A stretch of DNA of 64,000 nt from Mycolicibacterium sp. lyk4-40-TYG-92 (GTDB lineage: Bacteria > Actinomycetota > Actinomycetes > Mycobacteriales > Mycobacteriaceae), in the NCBI RefSeq assembly GCF_030209435.1, contig NZ_JARVRX010000001.1, forward strand, positions 744,001-808,000, given 5' to 3'. Under the pieces are notes generated by a model, which worked only from the letters and a program-made list of their open reading frames with translations, made no database searches and was not told where the DNA came from. The number at the start of each line of letters is the position of its first letter. Position 1 is the first letter of the stretch. The position numbers and the translations under genes were made by a program. Below are positions 26,541 to 35,291 of this stretch, in pieces.

Positions 26541-28007
26541 ATGACCGCAGTGCCAGATTGGGACATCGTCAGCGACGCCGACTTGGTCGGCGCCGCGCTC
26601 GCCGGGGACCGCATGGCATTTGCCGGTATTTATGACCGCTATGCCGACCGGCTCCACGACTTCTGTGTGGGCATGGTCCGGGATCGCGATGCCGCCGCTG
26701 ACTGTGTCCAGGACGTGTTCTGCACTGCCGCAACAGCTTTGGACAAGTTGCGGGAACCCGACAAGCTGCGCCCCTGGCTGTACGCGATCGCCCGGAACGA
26801 GGCGCTGCGCCGGATCCGGCAGCGGCGCCGCGAAGAACCGTCCGACGAACTGCCCGACGAGGCGTCCGGTGACGCCGGGCCCGACACCCTGGCAGCCCGC
26901 AACGAACTGGCCAAACTGGTCGCCGAAGCGGCCGGCGGGTTGTCCGACCGGGACCGCGCGGTGCTGGAGCTGGGCTACCGGCACGGACTCGAGGGGCCCG
27001 AACTTGCCGAGGCGCTCGGCGTCAGTACCGCCAGCGCCAAGAAGATCATGCAGCGGTTGCGCGACACCATGGAACGCTCGCTGGGCGCGCTGCTGGTAGC
27101 CCGGCGCGGGCAGAGCGGCAACAGCTGCGCGGAGCTGGGCACCATCCTCGACGGGTGGGACGGGACCTTCACCATCCTGATGCGCAAGCGGATCGCCCGG
27201 CACATCGAGAGCTGCCCGACGTGCGATCAGGACCGACGCCGGATGGTCAACCCCGTCGCGCTGCTCGGCGGCACCCCGCTGTTCATCCCCGCGCCGGCCT
27301 GGCTTCGGGACCACACCCTCAACCGGATTCAGCTGACCTCGGCCTCGGCCGATCTGGGCAGCGCACCCACCGAGGCGCAGGGTGGGCTGCCGGATGCGCC
27401 GACCGAGCAGTTCGCCGCGGCCGGCGGTCTCGATGCGGAACCCGCCACACGTCAGCCCAACGGCAGAGTGATGCTGACGATGTCCCTGCTGATCGGCGTT
27501 CCGCTGATCGTGCTGGCACTGACCATCGCCTGGCGATACGAAACCAACGCGCCCGTCAGTCCGAAAGGCGTCACCACCTCGGTCACCGCGCCGCCCAGCA
27601 CCACGCCAGAAAACCCGGTGACCACGACCGTCGCGCCCCCGCCGCCGCCCAGCCCGACGGCGGTCGTCACGGCTCCCGTCGAGCCGACGACGGTCCTTCC
27701 GCCACAGGCGGTTCCGCCACCTCAGCAGTCGCCGGCGCCAGTGCCGCTACCGCCGGCCGCGCCGGTCGTGACGCCCCAGCCGTCGCCGCGGCCGTTGCCG
27801 CCGCACCATCCGCGGCCGCCCGTCGTCTCCGAACAGCCGTCGCCCAGCCAGACGCCGCCCATCATCACCGAGCCGCTCCCATCGCCGACCCCGACGACAC
27901 CGGTCGGCACGCCCAAGCCGCCCCGGCCGCGGCCGTTGCCCACGGGCCCCGTGGGGCCCATCGAGCCGGCACCGGTGACGACGACGCAGCCGCCGATCAT
28001 CTACTAG
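26541..28007 (+). CDS. ECF sigma factor fused to zinc anti-sigma domain, TM helix and Pro-rich tail (paralogue)
   Basis: The start is ATG 26541, preceded by GGGAG. It aligns with the start of the paralogue (MTAVPDWD versus MSALIDWD) and gives 488 residues. A TTG at 26403 would add a leader encoded by tandem repeats. Region 2 (AFAGIYDRYADRLHDFCVGM, LRPWLYAIARNEALRRIRQR) and region 4 (LSDRDRAVLELGYRHGLEGP) are followed by the zinc motif (C in NSCAELG, then ARHIESCPTCDQD). A membrane helix MLTMSLLIGVPLIVLALTIA and a roughly 150-residue Pro/Thr tail complete it. The order of parts equals that of the 23677 gene; the two are duplicates with diverged exteriors, which suggests different signals. Confidence 0.88.
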   Translation: MTAVPDWDIVSDADLVGAALAGDRMAFAGIYDRYADRLHDFCVGMVRDRDAAADCVQDVFCTAATALDKLREPDKLRPWLYAIARNEALRRIRQRRREEPSDELPDEASGDAGPDTLAARNELAKLVAEAAGGLSDRDRAVLELGYRHGLEGPELAEALGVSTASAKKIMQRLRDTMERSLGALLVARRGQSGNSCAELGTILDGWDGTFTILMRKRIARHIESCPTCDQDRRRMVNPVALLGGTPLFIPAPAWLRDHTLNRIQLTSASADLGSAPTEAQGGLPDAPTEQFAAAGGLDAEPATRQPNGRVMLTMSLLIGVPLIVLALTIAWRYETNAPVSPKGVTTSVTAPPSTTPENPVTTTVAPPPPPSPTAVVTAPVEPTTVLPPQAVPPPQQSPAPVPLPPAAPVVTPQPSPRPLPPHHPRPPVVSEQPSPSQTPPIITEPLPSPTPTTPVGTPKPPRPRPLPTGPVGPIEPAPVTTTQPPIIY

Positions 28008-28047
28008 TCCGGCCGATCTCGAGCCGAAAAGCAAAAGCCCGCAAAAA

Positions 28048-28080
28048 GTTGTCCCGTCGTGGGTGCCGCGCGACTCCTAC
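28048..28080 (+). promoter_or_regulatory. ECF-type promoter element C
   Basis: GTTGTC at 28048-28053, preceded by AAAAA, and CTCCTAC at 28074-28080 are separated by 20 bp, matching elements A and B. It lies 49 bp before the ATG at 28130. Confidence 0.7.
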
Positions 28081-28129
28081 CTGTGAGAGCCGCCCGACCG
28101 GGACCGCAAGAACGACGAAGGAGCACGCC

Positions 28130-28720
28130 ATGTCCACTGCCATGACCGCCACGCTGCCGAACCTGGAGTACTCGTCCGACCCGGCCAGCGGCAACCTCCA
28201 CGGGTCGCCGACGATGCCGGTCGATGCGCTGGCCTGGTCACTGGCCGACCCGGAAGAACCGGAAGAACCCGTGGCCCCGGGTCCGCGGCCGGCCGCACCC
28301 GACGCGTCGACGCGGACGCCCAAACGCACGCGGGTCGCGCTCGTTGCGATGGTGTTCGGCGGGGTCACCGTCGTCGCCGCGCTCGGTGCGATCCTGTTCG
28401 GCGGCAACGACGAACCATCGACACCCGTCGCCGTCGTCGACCACACGCGGTCAACTCCGTATGTCGCGCCGGCTCCGGCCCCGTTGCCGACCGCCGGCCA
28501 TGTGGCCGGTCCGGCACCGGCGTCGGTCGCCAGCGTGGCGAGCGCTCCCGTCGCCGTCGCGCCGAAGGCCGTCGCCCCGCCGCAGCCGGTTGCCGTGCCG
28601 CCCGCCGCCGAGACCCCGAAGCCGACGCAGCACGGGCCGCACTGGAACTGGCCGCGCCGCATCTGGCAGCACCAGGACGGGCAGCACGACCAGCAGGACG
28701 GCCAAGGCCAAAAGCGCTGA
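28130..28720 (+). CDS. Single-pass membrane protein with Pro/Ala-rich exterior and His/Gln-rich end
   Basis: The ATG at 28130 has AAGGAGCACGCC upstream and gives 196 residues. An acidic N-terminus, a basic stretch (TPKRTRVALVAM), one transmembrane helix (FGGVTVVAALGAILFGG) and a Pro/Ala/Val-rich exterior are visible. The C-terminus HWNWPRRIWQHQDGQHDQQD recalls the Trp/His-rich small protein at 26051. It has its own copy of the ECF-type promoter (element C), so it is a predicted target of one of the two fused sigma factors. No known domain was recognised. Confidence 0.72.
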   Translation: MSTAMTATLPNLEYSSDPASGNLHGSPTMPVDALAWSLADPEEPEEPVAPGPRPAAPDASTRTPKRTRVALVAMVFGGVTVVAALGAILFGGNDEPSTPVAVVDHTRSTPYVAPAPAPLPTAGHVAGPAPASVASVASAPVAVAPKAVAPPQPVAVPPAAETPKPTQHGPHWNWPRRIWQHQDGQHDQQDGQGQKR

Positions 28721-28728
28721 GCGCCAGG

Positions 28729-29577
28729 CTATCCGCGCAAGCCCAACGGACCCGCCAGCGCCGTCAGCGTCGGCAACAGCTTGTCCCCGCCGCCGAGTAC
28801 CTGGACGGTCACGTGATCGGCGCCCGCGTCGAGATGCTCGGTCAGCCGCGCCGCGATGGCATCGGGCGTGCCGTGCGCGACGACCGCATCGATCAACGCG
28901 TCGCTGCCGGGCTTGGCGATGTCGTCCTCGGAGAAGCCGAGCCGGCGCCAATTGTTCAGGTAATTGCTGAGATTCAGGTAGAAGTCGACGGTCTGCCGGC
29001 CGATGGCCCGGGCCTCCGCGGTCGCCTCGGCCGAACCGTCGGTGAGCACGACCTTGTGCTCGGGCGCCAGGAACGCCTCCGGTCCGATGAGCTTGCGTGC
29101 CTCAGCCGTGTGCTCGGGTGTGGTGAGGTACGGGTGGGCGCCGGCGCTGCGATCGGCCGCCAGCCGCAACACTTTCGGGCCGAGGGCCGCCACCACGCGG
29201 CGCCCGACGGGAACACCCGCCGCGTCCAGTTCGTCCAGGTATTCGACGAGGACGTCGTACGGCTTGCGGTATTCCTTGGTGTGCTCGGGATGGCCGATGC
29301 CGACGCCCAGCACGAACCGGCCCGGGTACGCGGCCTCGATCCGGTGGTACGACTCGGCGACCTGCGCGGCCGGCGCCGTCCACACGTTGACGATGCCGGT
29401 GGCGACCTGCAGCTTGTCCGTCGCGGCCAGGAGCGGCTCGACGAACGCCAAGTCGCCTGCGGGGGAGCCGCCCGGCCACACCGCGCCGTAACCCAACTTC
29501 TCGATCTCGGCGGCCTGCTCGGGCGTCGGGGCGCCGAACGTCCACACCCCGACACGGCCCAGATCCAGCTTGCTCAT
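28729..29577 (-). CDS. LLM-class F420-dependent oxidoreductase
   Basis: This 282-residue TIM-barrel protein of the luciferase-like monooxygenase class fits the actinobacterial TIGR03620-type subfamily. It begins MSKLDLGRVGVWTFG and contains TGIVNVWTAPAAQVAESYHR and FVLGVGIGHPEH. Coenzyme F420 use is inferred from the family; the substrate is unknown. It is 15 bp downstream of a close paralogue on the same strand. In M. tuberculosis an F420-type oxidoreductase gene (Rv3463) also neighbours infA. Confidence 0.88.
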   Translation of the reverse strand: MSKLDLGRVGVWTFGAPTPEQAAEIEKLGYGAVWPGGSPAGDLAFVEPLLAATDKLQVATGIVNVWTAPAAQVAESYHRIEAAYPGRFVLGVGIGHPEHTKEYRKPYDVLVEYLDELDAAGVPVGRRVVAALGPKVLRLAADRSAGAHPYLTTPEHTAEARKLIGPEAFLAPEHKVVLTDGSAEATAEARAIGRQTVDFYLNLSNYLNNWRRLGFSEDDIAKPGSDALIDAVVAHGTPDAIAARLTEHLDAGADHVTVQVLGGGDKLLPTLTALAGPLGLRG

Positions 29578-29592
29578 GCGCGATCCTTCCAG

Positions 29593-30423
29593 TTACCGCA
29601 GGCCCAGCGGGCCGGCGAGTTCGGTCAGTGCGGGTACCAATTTCTCGGGCGACGTCAGCACCTGAACCGGTACGTGGTCGGCGCCGGCGTCGAGGTGCTG
29701 CTTGAGCCGGGCGGCGATCGCGTCGACGGTGCCGTAGGCGACCACCGCGTCGACGAGCCGGTCACTGCCGGGCTTGGCGACGTCAGAGTCAGTGAACCCC
29801 AACCGCTTCCAGCTGTTGAGGTAATTGTTCAGATTGAGGTAAATCTCCAGGGCCTGGCGGCCGACGGCCCGGGCTTTCTCCGCATCGGTCGTCAGGATCG
29901 CCTTGTGCTCGGGCGCCAGGAACGCGTCCGGCCCGATCAACTCCCGCGCCTCGGCGGTGTGCTCCGGAGTGGTCAGATACGGGTGCGCACCGGCGCTGCG
30001 CCGGGCCGAAAGCTTCAGCACCTGCGGACCGAGCGCGGCCACCACCCGGTGTTCTTTCGGCACGCCGTACTCGTCAAGCTTGTCGAGATACTCGTTCAGC
30101 GCATCGAGCGGCTTCTTGTACTCGGCGATGGCCTCCCGGTGCCCGACGCCGATGCCCAGAAGGAAGCGGCCCGGATAGGCGGTGTTGATGCGGTGGAACG
30201 ATTCGGCCACCGGTCCGGCGGCGGCCGTCCAGATGTTGACGATGCCGGTCGCGACCTTCAGTCGCTCCGTCGCGCCGAGCAGTGGCTCGACCCAGTCCAG
30301 TTCCGCGGGCGGGGAGCCCCCGACCCAGATGGCGCCGTAGCCCAGCGCCTCGATTTCTGCTGCCTGTTGCGGCGTGGCGCCGCGCCCGAATACGCCGTAG
30401 CGCCCAAGGTCTGGTTTGGTCAC
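29593..30423 (-). CDS. LLM-class F420-dependent oxidoreductase (paralogue)
   Basis: This 276-residue protein starts MTKPDLGRYGVFGRG and shares TGIVNIWTAAAGPVAESFHR, FLLGIGVGHREA and HPYLTTPEHTAEARELIGPD with its downstream neighbour. The pair arose by tandem duplication. It is predicted to use F420 on an unidentified substrate. The region between it and the histidine kinase gene (30424-30480) has no separate feature. Confidence 0.88.
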   Translation of the reverse strand: MTKPDLGRYGVFGRGATPQQAAEIEALGYGAIWVGGSPPAELDWVEPLLGATERLKVATGIVNIWTAAAGPVAESFHRINTAYPGRFLLGIGVGHREAIAEYKKPLDALNEYLDKLDEYGVPKEHRVVAALGPQVLKLSARRSAGAHPYLTTPEHTAEARELIGPDAFLAPEHKAILTTDAEKARAVGRQALEIYLNLNNYLNSWKRLGFTDSDVAKPGSDRLVDAVVAYGTVDAIAARLKQHLDAGADHVPVQVLTSPEKLVPALTELAGPLGLR

Positions 30424-30480
30424 CTTTGCGGCAACTCCGGGGCGCGGGCGGCTATTCCGTTCGGCGCGCGGTGAGCTGAA

Positions 30481-31956
30481 CTATCCCGCTGCCGCGGCCG
30501 GGAACTCTTCGGGCGCGGGCGCGTGCACGGGCAGCGTGACGATGAATGTGGTGTCGCCCGGTTTGGACTCGACGTAGATGTTCCCGTGGTGCTTCTCGCA
30601 GATGATGCGCCACGCCAGGTCGAGTCCGAGCCCAGTGCCTTCGCCGAACGGCTTGGTCGTGAAGAACGGGGTGAAGATGCGCTCGATGACGTCGGGCGGG
30701 ATGCCCGGGCCGTTGTCGTTGATCTCGATCCGGACGGTGTCGTCGCCGACGCGCTTGGTCCGGATCGTGAGTACGCCGCAGCCCTTCATGGCCTGCAGTG
30801 CGTTGTCGATGATGTTTGTCCACACCTGGTTGAGATCGGCTGGGTAGCACTGCAATTCGGGCAGCGCGGGGTCGTACTCCTTGACCACCTTGACGCAGGT
30901 GGTGCCGTCCTTGCCGATGCGGTCACCGAACATCATCAGCGTGCTGCGCAGGAGGTCGTGCACGTTGGCGCTCTGGTAGGGCGCTCGGTCCATCTGGGAG
31001 TACTGCTTGGCGCCGGCCAGCAGCGTCGAAATCCGTTTGCTAGCTTCGGAGATCTCGCACATCAGCAACTCGGTATCGATGGTGTATTTCAACCAGCCGA
31101 GCGCGCCCTGCAGCGTCGCGGACGAGTCGCCCTCACCGAGGGACGACGAAATGCCTTCCAGCCAAGCGACATCCAGGCCGGCGTCGACGAAAGTGGGGGC
31201 GTAGTCCCAGGCGGCCGCGATGCCGTGGTCTTCGAGCCATTCGCCGATCTGGTCTTCGCGGTCGGACGCCTCGATGGCCGACAGCTCCTGGGTTCTGGCC
31301 TTGGCCACCTGTTCGGCGATGCCCTCCTGGATACCGACCAGGACCCGCAGCGACTGCGGGCTGACCTGGCCGTCGGCCAGCATGGCCAGTTTGTGCCGCA
31401 TCTTGCCGATGCGGTCGTGCAGGTCGGCGACGGCGCGGGCGGTCGCGGCGGCCGGGTTGTTCAGCTGGTGGGTCAGACCCGCCGAAAGCTGGCCCAGGGC
31501 GAGGAGCTTCTCGCGTTGCCCGACGATCTGGCGTCCGCGGCGGCCACCGACCTTGTGACCCTCCAGCAGGTGCACCGCCATCGGGAACTCTTTGCGCATG
31601 AAGTCGGCGTAGGCGTTGGCGTCCAGGACGAAGAACCGCGATGGCTTGGTCACCCGCACCGACGCCTCGTACACCGGCTGCTCGTCGGGGATGTAGGCCG
31701 ACCAGGCGCCGCAGTAGACGCCGCGCATCGAGGTGCGGTTGGTCTCGATGTCGATGCCGCCGGACTTCATCGACATGACCAGTTCACCGTCGAGCATGAC
31801 GTAGAAGCAGGTGGCCGGCTCGCCTTCGGTGCAGACCGGGCCGGGCTCGAACGTCGCGATGTGACCGTTGGCGCACAGCGTGTCCAACTGCTCATCGGTC
31901 AGTGCCTCGAACAGGAACAGCGTTTTCAGTTCACTTCGCGCGCACGTCTCGCCCAT
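30481..31956 (-). CDS. Cyclic-nucleotide-domain histidine kinase
   Basis: This is a 491-residue soluble kinase. Residues 10-140 form a cNMP-binding (CRP-type) domain (LFLFEALTDEQLDTLCANGH, FYVMLDGELVMSM), though a clear phosphate-binding cassette is not evident. The kinase core has H163 in LSAGLTHQLNNPAAA, N box WTNIIDNALQAMKG, and G boxes INDNGPGIP and GEGTGLGLDLAWRI. It is 12 bp downstream of the receiver/thioredoxin-reductase fusion on the same strand, so the two form a two-component pair. Confidence 0.9.
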   Translation of the reverse strand: MGETCARSELKTLFLFEALTDEQLDTLCANGHIATFEPGPVCTEGEPATCFYVMLDGELVMSMKSGGIDIETNRTSMRGVYCGAWSAYIPDEQPVYEASVRVTKPSRFFVLDANAYADFMRKEFPMAVHLLEGHKVGGRRGRQIVGQREKLLALGQLSAGLTHQLNNPAAATARAVADLHDRIGKMRHKLAMLADGQVSPQSLRVLVGIQEGIAEQVAKARTQELSAIEASDREDQIGEWLEDHGIAAAWDYAPTFVDAGLDVAWLEGISSSLGEGDSSATLQGALGWLKYTIDTELLMCEISEASKRISTLLAGAKQYSQMDRAPYQSANVHDLLRSTLMMFGDRIGKDGTTCVKVVKEYDPALPELQCYPADLNQVWTNIIDNALQAMKGCGVLTIRTKRVGDDTVRIEINDNGPGIPPDVIERIFTPFFTTKPFGEGTGLGLDLAWRIICEKHHGNIYVESKPGDTTFIVTLPVHAPAPEEFPAAAAG

Positions 31957-31968
31957 ACCGGTCTCCTC

Positions 31969-33669
31969 CTACGTCTCGGCCAGATACCGGTGCACCAGCA
32001 TCACTGCCATCGAGCCTTCGCCAACCGCGGCTGCGACCCGTTTGGCCGATTCAGCGCGGACATCACCTGCAACAAACACACCGGGCACACTTGTTTCCAA
32101 GTGGTGCGGCGGCCGGTCGAGGTTCCAGCCGCAGACGTCCTTGAGATCCGGGCCGGTGAGGATGAAGCCGTGGTCGTCGCGGGCGATGCCGGCGTTCTCC
32201 AGCCACTGGGTGCGCGGCGTGGCGCCGATGAAACAGCACAGCCGCGTGGACTCGACGTGCTCGCGCTCGCCGGTGGCGTTGTTCAACAGCCACAGCCCGG
32301 TCAGATGCCCGTCCTCGCCGCAGGTGTCGACCACCTCGGTACAGGTCCGGACGTTGATGTTCGGGGTGTTCTCGATCTGCTGGATCAGGTAGTACGACAT
32401 CGACGCCTCGAGCGACTTGCCGCGCACCAGCAGCGTCACCGACTTGGCCTGCTGCGACATGAACATCGCGGCCTGGCCGGCGGAGTTTGCGCCGCCGACG
32501 ATGTAGACGTCCTCGCCCGCGCATTCGGACGCCTGCGACACCGAGGCGCCGTAGAAGACGCCGTTGCCGACATAGCTGTTGCCGACGCTGTCGGGGTCCT
32601 CCCAGCACCCGGCCACCTGCAGATGCCGGTAGTCGACGCCGGTGGCCAGGATGACCGACCGCGCGGTGATGCTCCGGCCGTCGTCGAAGGTCAGCGTCTT
32701 GCTGGCCAGCGACGAGACGTCGAGCCCGACGACCTCACGGGTGGTGATGACCTCGGCGGCGAAGCGCTCGGCCTGCCGCCGTGCCGACGTCGTCAGCTCG
32801 GCGCCCGAAATGCCCGTCTCGAAGCCCAGGTAGTTCTCGATGCGCGAGCTGCGGCCCGCCTGTCCGCCGGTGGTGGTGCGCTCGATCAGCACCGTGCGCA
32901 GGCCCTCGGACGCGCCGTACACCGCGGCCGCCAGGCCGGCCGGTCCGCCGCCGATGACGGCCAGGTCGTACATCTCCAGCGACGGGGTGGTGGCCAGTCC
33001 GAGCATCTCGGCCAGCTGGGCATCGGTCGGCTGGACCAGCGTCTCGCCCTGCTCGGAGATCACCACCGGCAGCTCGAGGCCGTCGAGGCCGGCGGCGGTC
33101 AACAGCTGCTTGCCCTTGGCCTCGTCCGTCGAATAGGCGCGGTAGTAGTGCTGGTTGCGCGCCAGGAACTGCCGGACCTCCCACGAGCGGGGATTCCAGC
33201 GGTGGCCGATCACCTTGGTGTGCGGGACGGCGCGGTCGCCGACCTCATGCCAGGCCTCCAGCAGGCCGTCGATGATCGGGTACAGCTTCTCCTCGGGCGG
33301 GTCCCACGGCTTGAGCAGGTAGTGGTCCAGGTCGACCAGGTTGATGGCGTTGATCGCGGCATGGGTGTCCGCGTACGCGGTCAGCAGTACGCGGCGGGCC
33401 AGCGGAAACACGTCCATGGCCAGTTCCAGGAAGTCGATGCCGTTCATCTCCGGCATCTGGTAGTCCGCGATGAACATCGCCACGGTGTCGCCCCGCAGCT
33501 GCAGCTCGTTGATCGCGACCAGCGCGTCCTGTCCAGATTCGGCGCGTACGATCCGGTAGCGTTCGCCGTAGTGTTTCCGCAGGTCGCGGGCTACCGCCCG
33601 GGACACTGCAGGATCGTCGTCCACGGTGAGAATCACCGGATTGCGGGCCGGGGAAGCGGGTCCAGTCAT
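31969..33669 (-). CDS. Response regulator receiver fused to thioredoxin-reductase-like flavoprotein (no CxxC)
   Basis: This is a 566-residue fusion. The receiver domain (about 10-130) has acidic LTVDDDP, phospho-acceptor D69 in FIADYQMPEM and K120 in YLLKPWD. After a linker, a thioredoxin-reductase fold starts with FAD motif LAVIGGGPAGLAAAV (about 236-250), then NAD(P) motif VYIVGGANSAGQAA, and ends GVFVAGDVRAESAKR. The redox-active Cys pair of thioredoxin reductase (CATC) is replaced by GASV at 374-377, so it cannot reduce thioredoxin by the usual route. The output is probably flavin redox sensing or another electron acceptor. It is divergent from infA. Confidence 0.9.
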   Translation of the reverse strand: MTGPASPARNPVILTVDDDPAVSRAVARDLRKHYGERYRIVRAESGQDALVAINELQLRGDTVAMFIADYQMPEMNGIDFLELAMDVFPLARRVLLTAYADTHAAINAINLVDLDHYLLKPWDPPEEKLYPIIDGLLEAWHEVGDRAVPHTKVIGHRWNPRSWEVRQFLARNQHYYRAYSTDEAKGKQLLTAAGLDGLELPVVISEQGETLVQPTDAQLAEMLGLATTPSLEMYDLAVIGGGPAGLAAAVYGASEGLRTVLIERTTTGGQAGRSSRIENYLGFETGISGAELTTSARRQAERFAAEVITTREVVGLDVSSLASKTLTFDDGRSITARSVILATGVDYRHLQVAGCWEDPDSVGNSYVGNGVFYGASVSQASECAGEDVYIVGGANSAGQAAMFMSQQAKSVTLLVRGKSLEASMSYYLIQQIENTPNINVRTCTEVVDTCGEDGHLTGLWLLNNATGEREHVESTRLCCFIGATPRTQWLENAGIARDDHGFILTGPDLKDVCGWNLDRPPHHLETSVPGVFVAGDVRAESAKRVAAAVGEGSMAVMLVHRYLAET

Positions 33670-33742
33670 CGCTGATCATTATGCGCCCTGACTTGCGGAG
33701 ACGGTGCGCCCACCTGGGGTCTGCCCGGCTGCTCCGCGGATT

Positions 33743-33771
33743 TTGGTACCTGGCGTCCGAGCGGGTATCGT
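33743..33771 (+). promoter_or_regulatory. Candidate housekeeping promoter of infA/alpha operon
   Basis: TTGGTA at 33743-33748 and TATCGT at 33766-33771 have a 17-bp spacer, a plausible SigA-type promoter in the divergent 265-bp region before infA. This leaves a 5' leader of about 155 nt. Confidence 0.45.
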
Positions 33772-33934
33772 GGACCAACGGTGCAGGTTCTGCGCCGGCT
33801 CTTTGCGTGCTCTGTTCTGAAGTTCCCCGGAATTTCCTGGCATTAAGTCCACGTTCTTGTAGCCGGGGTGGGCTCTGCGCCAAGCACGGGCGTATGAGAT
33901 ACGAAACCGAAGAACCAGAGGATTACCAAAGAGT

Positions 33935-34156
33935 ATGGCCAAGAAAGACGGCGCCATCGAGGTCGAGGGTCGCGTGATCGAGCCCCTGCCCAATGCGATG
34001 TTCCGCATTGAGCTGGAGAACGGTCACAAGGTGCTCGCCCACATCAGCGGCAAGATGCGGCAGCACTACATCCGCATCCTGCCGGAGGACCGTGTCGTGG
34101 TGGAGCTGTCTCCGTACGACCTGTCCCGTGGCCGCATCGTTTACCGATACAAGTAA
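33935..34156 (+). CDS. infA: Translation initiation factor IF-1
   Basis: This 73-residue S1/OB-fold protein binds the ribosomal A site during initiation. It starts [20 protein letters not shown] and contains [20 protein letters not shown] and [18 protein letters not shown], essentially invariant in the family. It is the first gene of infA-rpmJ-rpsM-rpsK-rpsD-rpoA-rplQ. Confidence 0.99.
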   Translation: MAKKDGAIEVEGRVIEPLPNAMFRIELENGHKVLAHISGKMRQHYIRILPEDRVVVELSPYDLSRGRIVYRYK

Positions 34157-34205
34157 GCGCCCAGTAGCACCACCAGTTCAGAACAGAGAAAAGGATCGCT
34201 AAGTC

Positions 34206-34319
34206 GTGAAGGTGAACCCGAGCGTCAAGCCGATCTGCGACAAGTGCAGGGTGATCCGCCGTCACGGCCGGGTCATGGTGATCTGCTCTGATCCGCGGCA
34301 CAAGCAGCGGCAGGGCTAA
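34206..34319 (+). CDS. rpmJ: 50S ribosomal protein L36 (zinc-ribbon form)
   Basis: GTG 34206 to TAA 34317-34319 encodes 37 residues, the standard L36 size. It starts [20 protein letters not shown] and ends [10 protein letters not shown]. The zinc ligands C11, C14, C27 and H32 are all present, so this is the zinc-containing paralogue. It lies 49 bp after infA. Confidence 0.98.
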
Positions 34320-34481
34320 CTCGCTCAGTCTTACTGAGCCGCCACCCCAAAACTGAATGCAGACCTCCCAGTACCACTGAGGGCATACGGCTCTCAACCA
34401 CGTCCGGCACGGAGGCCGGACCCCGATAAGACGGGGAACGGACTGGGATCAGACCTCCGCAACGAAAAGGAACACTGCCTG
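34320..34481 (+). promoter_or_regulatory. Structured leader between rpmJ and rpsM
   Basis: Three adjacent hairpins are visible: GCTCAGT/ACTGAGC (34323-34339), GTCCGGC/GCCGGAC (34402-34421) and CCCCG/CGGGG (34421-34436). CAGACCTCC also occurs twice, near 34362 and 34450. This is dense structure for a spacer before a ribosomal protein gene. It could be an autoregulatory r-protein binding site or an mRNA processing region; no established class was recognised. Confidence 0.45.
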
Positions 34482-34856
34482 ATGGCACGCCTCATGGGCG
34501 TTGATCTCCCGCGCGACAAGCGCATGGAGATCGCGCTGACCTACATCTACGGCATCGGCCGTACCCGCAGCCAGGAGATCCTGGCCGCCACCGGCATCGA
34601 CCGGGACCTGCGCACCAAGGAACTCACCGACGACCAGGTGACCCAGCTGCGCGACTACATCGAAGGCAACCTCAAGGTCGAGGGTGACCTGCGCCGCGAG
34701 GTGCAGGCCGACATCCGTCGCAAGATCGAGATCGGTTGCTACCAGGGCCTGCGCCACCGTCGTGGCCTGCCCGTGCGCGGCCAGCGCACCAAGACCAACG
34801 CGCGCACCCGCAAGGGACCGAAGCGCACCATCGCCGGCAAGAAGAAGGCCAGGTAA
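34482..34856 (+). CDS. rpsM: 30S ribosomal protein S13
   Basis: S13 sits in the head of the 30S subunit and contacts 16S rRNA and tRNAs. The 124-residue protein begins [20 protein letters not shown] and has the conserved [13 protein letters not shown] and the C-terminal basic [20 protein letters not shown]. Start preceded by AAAAGGAAC. rpsK follows 4 bp after the stop. Confidence 0.99.
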   Translation: MARLMGVDLPRDKRMEIALTYIYGIGRTRSQEILAATGIDRDLRTKELTDDQVTQLRDYIEGNLKVEGDLRREVQADIRRKIEIGCYQGLRHRRGLPVRGQRTKTNARTRKGPKRTIAGKKKAR

Positions 34857-34860
34857 GTAA

Positions 34861-35277
34861 ATGGCACCCACCAAGAAAGCCGGCGCTGCGGCCAAGCGCG
34901 GCAAGCCCACTCGTCGCCGGGAAAAGAAGAACGTCCCGCACGGCGCCGCTCACATCAAGAGCACGTTCAACAACACCATCGTCTCGATCACCGATCCCCA
35001 GGGCAACGTCATCGCCTGGGCCTCGTCCGGTCACGTCGGCTTCAAGGGTTCGCGCAAGAGCACCCCGTTCGCCGCGCAGCTCGCCGCCGAGAACGCTGCC
35101 CGCAAGGCGCAGGAGCACGGTGTCAAGAAGGTCGATGTCTTCGTGAAGGGCCCGGGTTCGGGCCGCGAGACCGCGATCCGTTCGCTGCAGGCTGCCGGCC
35201 TCGAGGTCGGCGCGATTTCCGACGTCACGCCGCAGCCGCACAACGGCTGCCGTCCGCCCAAGCGGCGCCGGGTCTAG
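34861..35277 (+). CDS. rpsK: 30S ribosomal protein S11
   Basis: The 138-residue S11, a 30S platform protein, has a lysine-rich mycobacterial N-terminus ([20 protein letters not shown]), then [20 protein letters not shown] and the C-terminal [13 protein letters not shown]. It lies in the alpha operon, 14 bp before rpsD. Confidence 0.99.
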   Translation: MAPTKKAGAAAKRGKPTRRREKKNVPHGAAHIKSTFNNTIVSITDPQGNVIAWASSGHVGFKGSRKSTPFAAQLAAENAARKAQEHGVKKVDVFVKGPGSGRETAIRSLQAAGLEVGAISDVTPQPHNGCRPPKRRRV

Positions 35278-35291
35278 GGAGGATCTGAAAA

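Noticed and set aside
30523..33675. 1050-codon open frame on the plus strand
   Set aside because: Antisense to the histidine kinase and receiver-flavoprotein genes, which have clear domains; the reading is His/Gly/Arg/Val-rich with no domain, a GC-codon-bias shadow.
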